Shown: piece by piece, positions 61,403-64,000 of the stretch
Position numbering within the stretch: the first letter of the stretch is position 1
Layout: the number at the start of each line of letters is the position of its first letter
Assembly (NCBI GenBank): GCA_035276475.1
Contig: DATELQ010000026.1
Span: 35,794-99,793, forward strand
Reading direction: 5' to 3'
Length of the DNA stretch: 64,000 bases
Source: DATDFB01 sp035276475
GTDB lineage: Bacteria; Acidobacteriota; Thermoanaerobaculia; Gp7-AA8
Program-made: the position numbers and the translations under genes
Notes under the pieces: model-generated
The model's database searches: none
What the model saw: only the letters and a program-made list of their open reading frames with translations
Told to the model about the DNA's origin: nothing

Positions 61403-62449
61403 TCAGAGGCCGAGCCGCAGCCGATCCGCCGCCTGCTGCGCTTCGCCGTCGACCACGTGCGAGTAGCGGAGGAGCATCCGGAGGTCCGCGTGACCCAGGA
61501 GTTCCATCGCGAGGCGATCCGGCACCCCCGCTTGCCGGAGGAGCGTCGCGTAGGAGTGGCGGAGCATATGCGGCGCGACGTGGACGCCCGATCGCGCGGA
61601 GACGAGCCCGCAGATGCGGTTGATCGTGTTCGCGGAGACGCCGCGGTCAGCCGTCGTCGAGACGATGAACTCTGGTGCGCGTCGCGTGCGCGTGTACGCG
61701 CGGCGGGCGTCGCTGTACGCCGCGAGGAGCGTGCGGAGCTGTGGTGGCATGTACGCGACGCGATCACGGCCTCCGTCCGGCCCCTTCGCCTCCCGTACCA
61801 GCAACGTGCCGGCCACGAGGTTCACATCACCGACGCGCAGGCGGATGACCTCCCCGCGTCGAAGGCCAGCGAGCAGCATGAGCGCCACGACCGCGGTGTT
61901 GCGGTGCCGTTCGAACTCCGTTCGCCACTGGAAGTGCTGGACGTACGTCAACACGCGCTCAGCCGCATCTCGCGGGAGGAAGCGCGGCTGCAGACGACCG
62001 ACCGTCGGAGCCCGCACGAAGGACGTCGGATTCGTGACGCCAGACGCGCGCGTGAGCCAGCGGCACGCAGTCGCGAGCCCGCGCCAGTACGCACTGATGG
62101 CGCTGCGGCGGAGGCCGCGGCCGCGCATCGCGACGATCCAGCTCTCCAGCACCGCGATCTGCTCGGCGAGATCGCCGCTCGTGAACCGTCGCTGCTCGCG
62201 TGGTTCGTGGAGAAACGAGCGAAACGCGCGGTACGAGGCCCGGACCCAGGCGGCGGTCGTCGGGCTGATCCCGTGCAGCTCCCGCATCCGCTGCACGGTC
62301 GTCTCGACCGCTGCGTCCAAGTGCTGCAGGGACGGAAACTGGAACGGACGTGTGGGAACCTGGAGCACCGCGTAGTGCGCCGGATCAACCACACCACGGT
62401 AGGGGACGACGGGGATATTGCCGCTGCCGCGCCGTGCGTCCGTCGCCAT
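61403..62449 (-). CDS. Tyrosine integrase 3
   Basis: A 348-residue recombinase of the same general type: SPTTAAWVRASYRAFRSFLH, R in LAGLRRGEVIRLRVG, HxxR in HMLRHSYATLLRQAG, H/Y in LLGHADLRMLLRYSHVV. The ATG at 62449 shares a base with the stop of the ATPase gene (TAATG), so it is coupled to the conjugation-type operon. Two convergent integrases at one junction suggest nested or adjacent elements. Confidence 0.9.
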   Translation of the reverse strand: MATDARRGSGNIPVVPYRGVVDPAHYAVLQVPTRPFQFPSLQHLDAAVETTVQRMRELHGISPTTAAWVRASYRAFRSFLHEPREQRRFTSGDLAEQIAVLESWIVAMRGRGLRRSAISAYWRGLATACRWLTRASGVTNPTSFVRAPTVGRLQPRFLPRDAAERVLTYVQHFQWRTEFERHRNTAVVALMLLAGLRRGEVIRLRVGDVNLVAGTLLVREAKGPDGGRDRVAYMPPQLRTLLAAYSDARRAYTRTRRAPEFIVSTTADRGVSANTINRICGLVSARSGVHVAPHMLRHSYATLLRQAGVPDRLAMELLGHADLRMLLRYSHVVDGEAQQAADRLRLGL

Positions 62450-63849
62450 TACACGTTGCGGGCCAGAGGACGCAGGTCGGGTAGACGCACGAGAATGCGG
62501 CGCGCCTTGTACCGGCGGCCTTTCAGGAGCCAGTAACACGCGCCGACCGGGAGGTTCGCGAGCTCGCGCGTGCGCGCCGCGAGCTCCTCCGCGGGCGCGA
62601 GCAGGGGATCGGAACCGACGTCGTCGTACGGCCGCACGGCGTCGCGCCACTGGTCGCCCAAGGGCTCGAAGAGGTCGGGCGCGAGCGTCCGCGCCTCGCC
62701 GTACGGCATCCGGAAGAAGAACTGCCGGCCGGTGTTCCCCAGGAGGTGCGGCCGGAACGCCGGCGGGAAGAGCGAGAGGCCCTGCGCCGCGAGCGTCACC
62801 GCGACGCGGTACTTCCGGGCGGCGACGAGGAAGTCCTCTAAGCCGCTCTCCGCCGCCGCGAGCGCGTGCGCTTCGTCGAGGAGGAGCGCGTACGGGCGTC
62901 GGCGCAGGTACGGGATCGCCTCGCGGCGGAGGGCGGCTACTTGGAGCGCGTTCACGAGGAGCCGCCCGACCACGTCCGCTGTAAGACCGAGGTAGCCCTT
63001 CGCGCCGTTCACGAGGAGGATCTCGCCCCGATCCATGACGCCGAGAAGATCGACGGGCGTCCCGCCGGCCCCGAGGAAGCGCTGCACGGCGGCGGAGCCG
63101 AGGAAGGGTTCGAGCTTATTGAGGACCGCCGAGACGTACATCTGCTCGCGCGCGCCGAAGCGCGCGAGGAAGTACGCGCGCGTCTCGATCGACGCACTCG
63201 CGAGTACCTGCGCGCGGTACGCGGGGTTCAGGAAGAACGCCCGGAGGTCCGCGAGCGCGCACGGCACCTGACTCTCGATCGCCGCGCGGAGCGCGTAGCG
63301 CGTGAGCTCTTCCACCTTCACGCCCCACGCCCACGAGGAGGCCGTCTCCGAGGCGTACAGGCGCTTGAGGACACCCACGAGGAGATCCACCTGCCGGCCG
63401 ACGTCCACGTCCGGCATCGCGGCGAGCGGGTTCCACGAGGGGAGCGTCGCCGGTTGCGTGAAGTCGATGCGCGTGACGCCGGGAACGCCGAATTCCGCGA
63501 GCCGCTTGGAGACCTGCGCGAAGAGGTCGCCGTGGAGGTCGAGGAGCGCGAACGGCTGCCCGCGATCGACGTTGGCGCGCGCGAGGAGCGAGAGGAGCGT
63601 CGATTTCCCCGTGCCGGTCGCGCCGAGGACGAGCGTGTGCTGCCGGAGGTCCGCGCGCGTGAGGAGGGTCGGGACCGTGTGGCCGTCCGGTGCGCGGTAC
63701 GTCCCGAAGGGGAAGCCCGCGCCCTGCCGCCGCAGTTGCTCGTGGAGGAACCGGTCGCGCGCGAGGTAGAAGGCGTCCCAGCCCGCGCGCGTGCGGCTCG
63801 CCCGCGTCTGGTAGGAGAGCGCGAGCGTGTCAGCGATGGCGCGTGGCAT
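62449..63849 (-). CDS. TraG/VirD4-like coupling ATPase
   Basis: A 466-residue ATPase. Walker A GATGTGKSTLL (about 76-86), FALLDLHGDLFAQV, Walker B YALLLDEAHAL (about 320-330) and a HerA/TraD-type QGLSLFPPAFRPHLLGN switch. The type IV coupling protein brings DNA to the conjugation channel. It lacks its own N-terminal membrane segment, which is supplied by the small upstream membrane protein that it overlaps. Its presence suggests that the island can be transferred by conjugation or mobilised. Confidence 0.8.
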   Translation of the reverse strand: MPRAIADTLALSYQTRASRTRAGWDAFYLARDRFLHEQLRRQGAGFPFGTYRAPDGHTVPTLLTRADLRQHTLVLGATGTGKSTLLSLLARANVDRGQPFALLDLHGDLFAQVSKRLAEFGVPGVTRIDFTQPATLPSWNPLAAMPDVDVGRQVDLLVGVLKRLYASETASSWAWGVKVEELTRYALRAAIESQVPCALADLRAFFLNPAYRAQVLASASIETRAYFLARFGAREQMYVSAVLNKLEPFLGSAAVQRFLGAGGTPVDLLGVMDRGEILLVNGAKGYLGLTADVVGRLLVNALQVAALRREAIPYLRRRPYALLLDEAHALAAAESGLEDFLVAARKYRVAVTLAAQGLSLFPPAFRPHLLGNTGRQFFFRMPYGEARTLAPDLFEPLGDQWRDAVRPYDDVGSDPLLAPAEELAARTRELANLPVGACYWLLKGRRYKARRILVRLPDLRPLARNV

Positions 63850-64000
63850 GGAGGGCGAGCGTGAGGAGGCCGACGAGCGCGAGGAGGAGCGCGAGGAGCA
63901 GGAGACCGAGTTCGCGGAGCATGGCCGGGAGCGACGGGACGGAGAGGAAGCGGAGGAGTCGCCGCTCGCGCGCGGTCGGCGGGGCCGGCTCGCGGACCGT
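63830..64000 (-). CDS. Membrane protein, N-terminus beyond the window
   Basis: The minus-strand frame is open to the window edge and ends at TGA 63830, overlapping the start of the ATPase gene by 20 bases. The visible 56 residues contain a membrane segment (LLLLALLLALVGLLTLAL). It may be the membrane partner of the coupling ATPase. Confidence 0.6.
   Translation of the reverse strand, partial: TVREPAPPTARERRLLRFLSVPSLPAMLRELGLLLLALLLALVGLLTLALHATRHR

Noticed and set aside
18181..64000. CRISPR array, retron or diversity-generating retroelement
   Set aside because: No regularly spaced direct repeats, no reverse transcriptase and no cas gene seen.
18258..64000. Second copy of the tRNA-Pro 3' end (attR)
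   Set aside because: Looked for GGGGGTTCAAATCCCCC and CTGCCCGACCA; no second copy found in the window.

Overview
The window is high-GC DNA in two parts. Bases 1 to about 18,180 are compact chromosomal housekeeping DNA of a Gram-negative bacterium: LolA, Lgt and lipoproteins imply an outer membrane, and there is the classic tgt-yajC-secD-secF cluster. Tandem CAGCACT-type and GTGACGGGT-type intergenic repeats and several signal-peptide proteins of unknown family suggest a soil or freshwater lineage. Acidobacteriota is my best guess, but that is inference. From base 18,181 to the right edge the window is a large integrated mosaic island.

Core part, left to right: the end of lgt; ogt (DNA repair); a secreted multidomain tyrosinase; mnmA; a stand-alone response regulator; maeB (malic enzyme with phosphotransacetylase domain); a minus-strand export cluster tgt > yajC > secD > secF > small anchored protein; lolA; a secreted protein; an M23 peptidase; a GHMP kinase with an unusual C-terminal domain; and tRNA-Pro(GGG).

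Island: the 3' end of the tRNA-Pro is followed at once by a HTH/excisionase-like gene and a tyrosine integrase, so this tRNA is the likely attachment site; the far end is outside the window. The island carries an XRE/ImmA switch; a HExxH protein coupled to an unknown protein; a STAND ATPase with TPR-like repeats, divergent from a J-domain operon; two small FimB-type recombinases, each lying between inverted repeats; a subtilase; a three-gene regulatory block; an esterase translationally coupled to a protein whose C-terminal half is nearly complete NusA; a four-gene caspase-FGE operon; several secreted proteins and lipoproteins (phosphoesterase, SH3, amidase, amine oxidase, an avidin homologue); and at the right end two more integrases, two broken tRNA genes and a TraG/VirD4-type ATPase. 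The last suggests a conjugative or mobilisable element.

Two observations stand out. Seven island transcription units carry the same small 5' leader (GTAGGRAA, 11-12 bases, GTCACYCC). An outer stem in it covaries between copies, and its 3' strand is also the anti-Shine-Dalgarno sequence, so it looks like a family of small translational switches of unknown ligand. The esterase / X-NusA pair is driven by one of these leaders and embeds a host transcription factor in a fusion protein on a mobile element.
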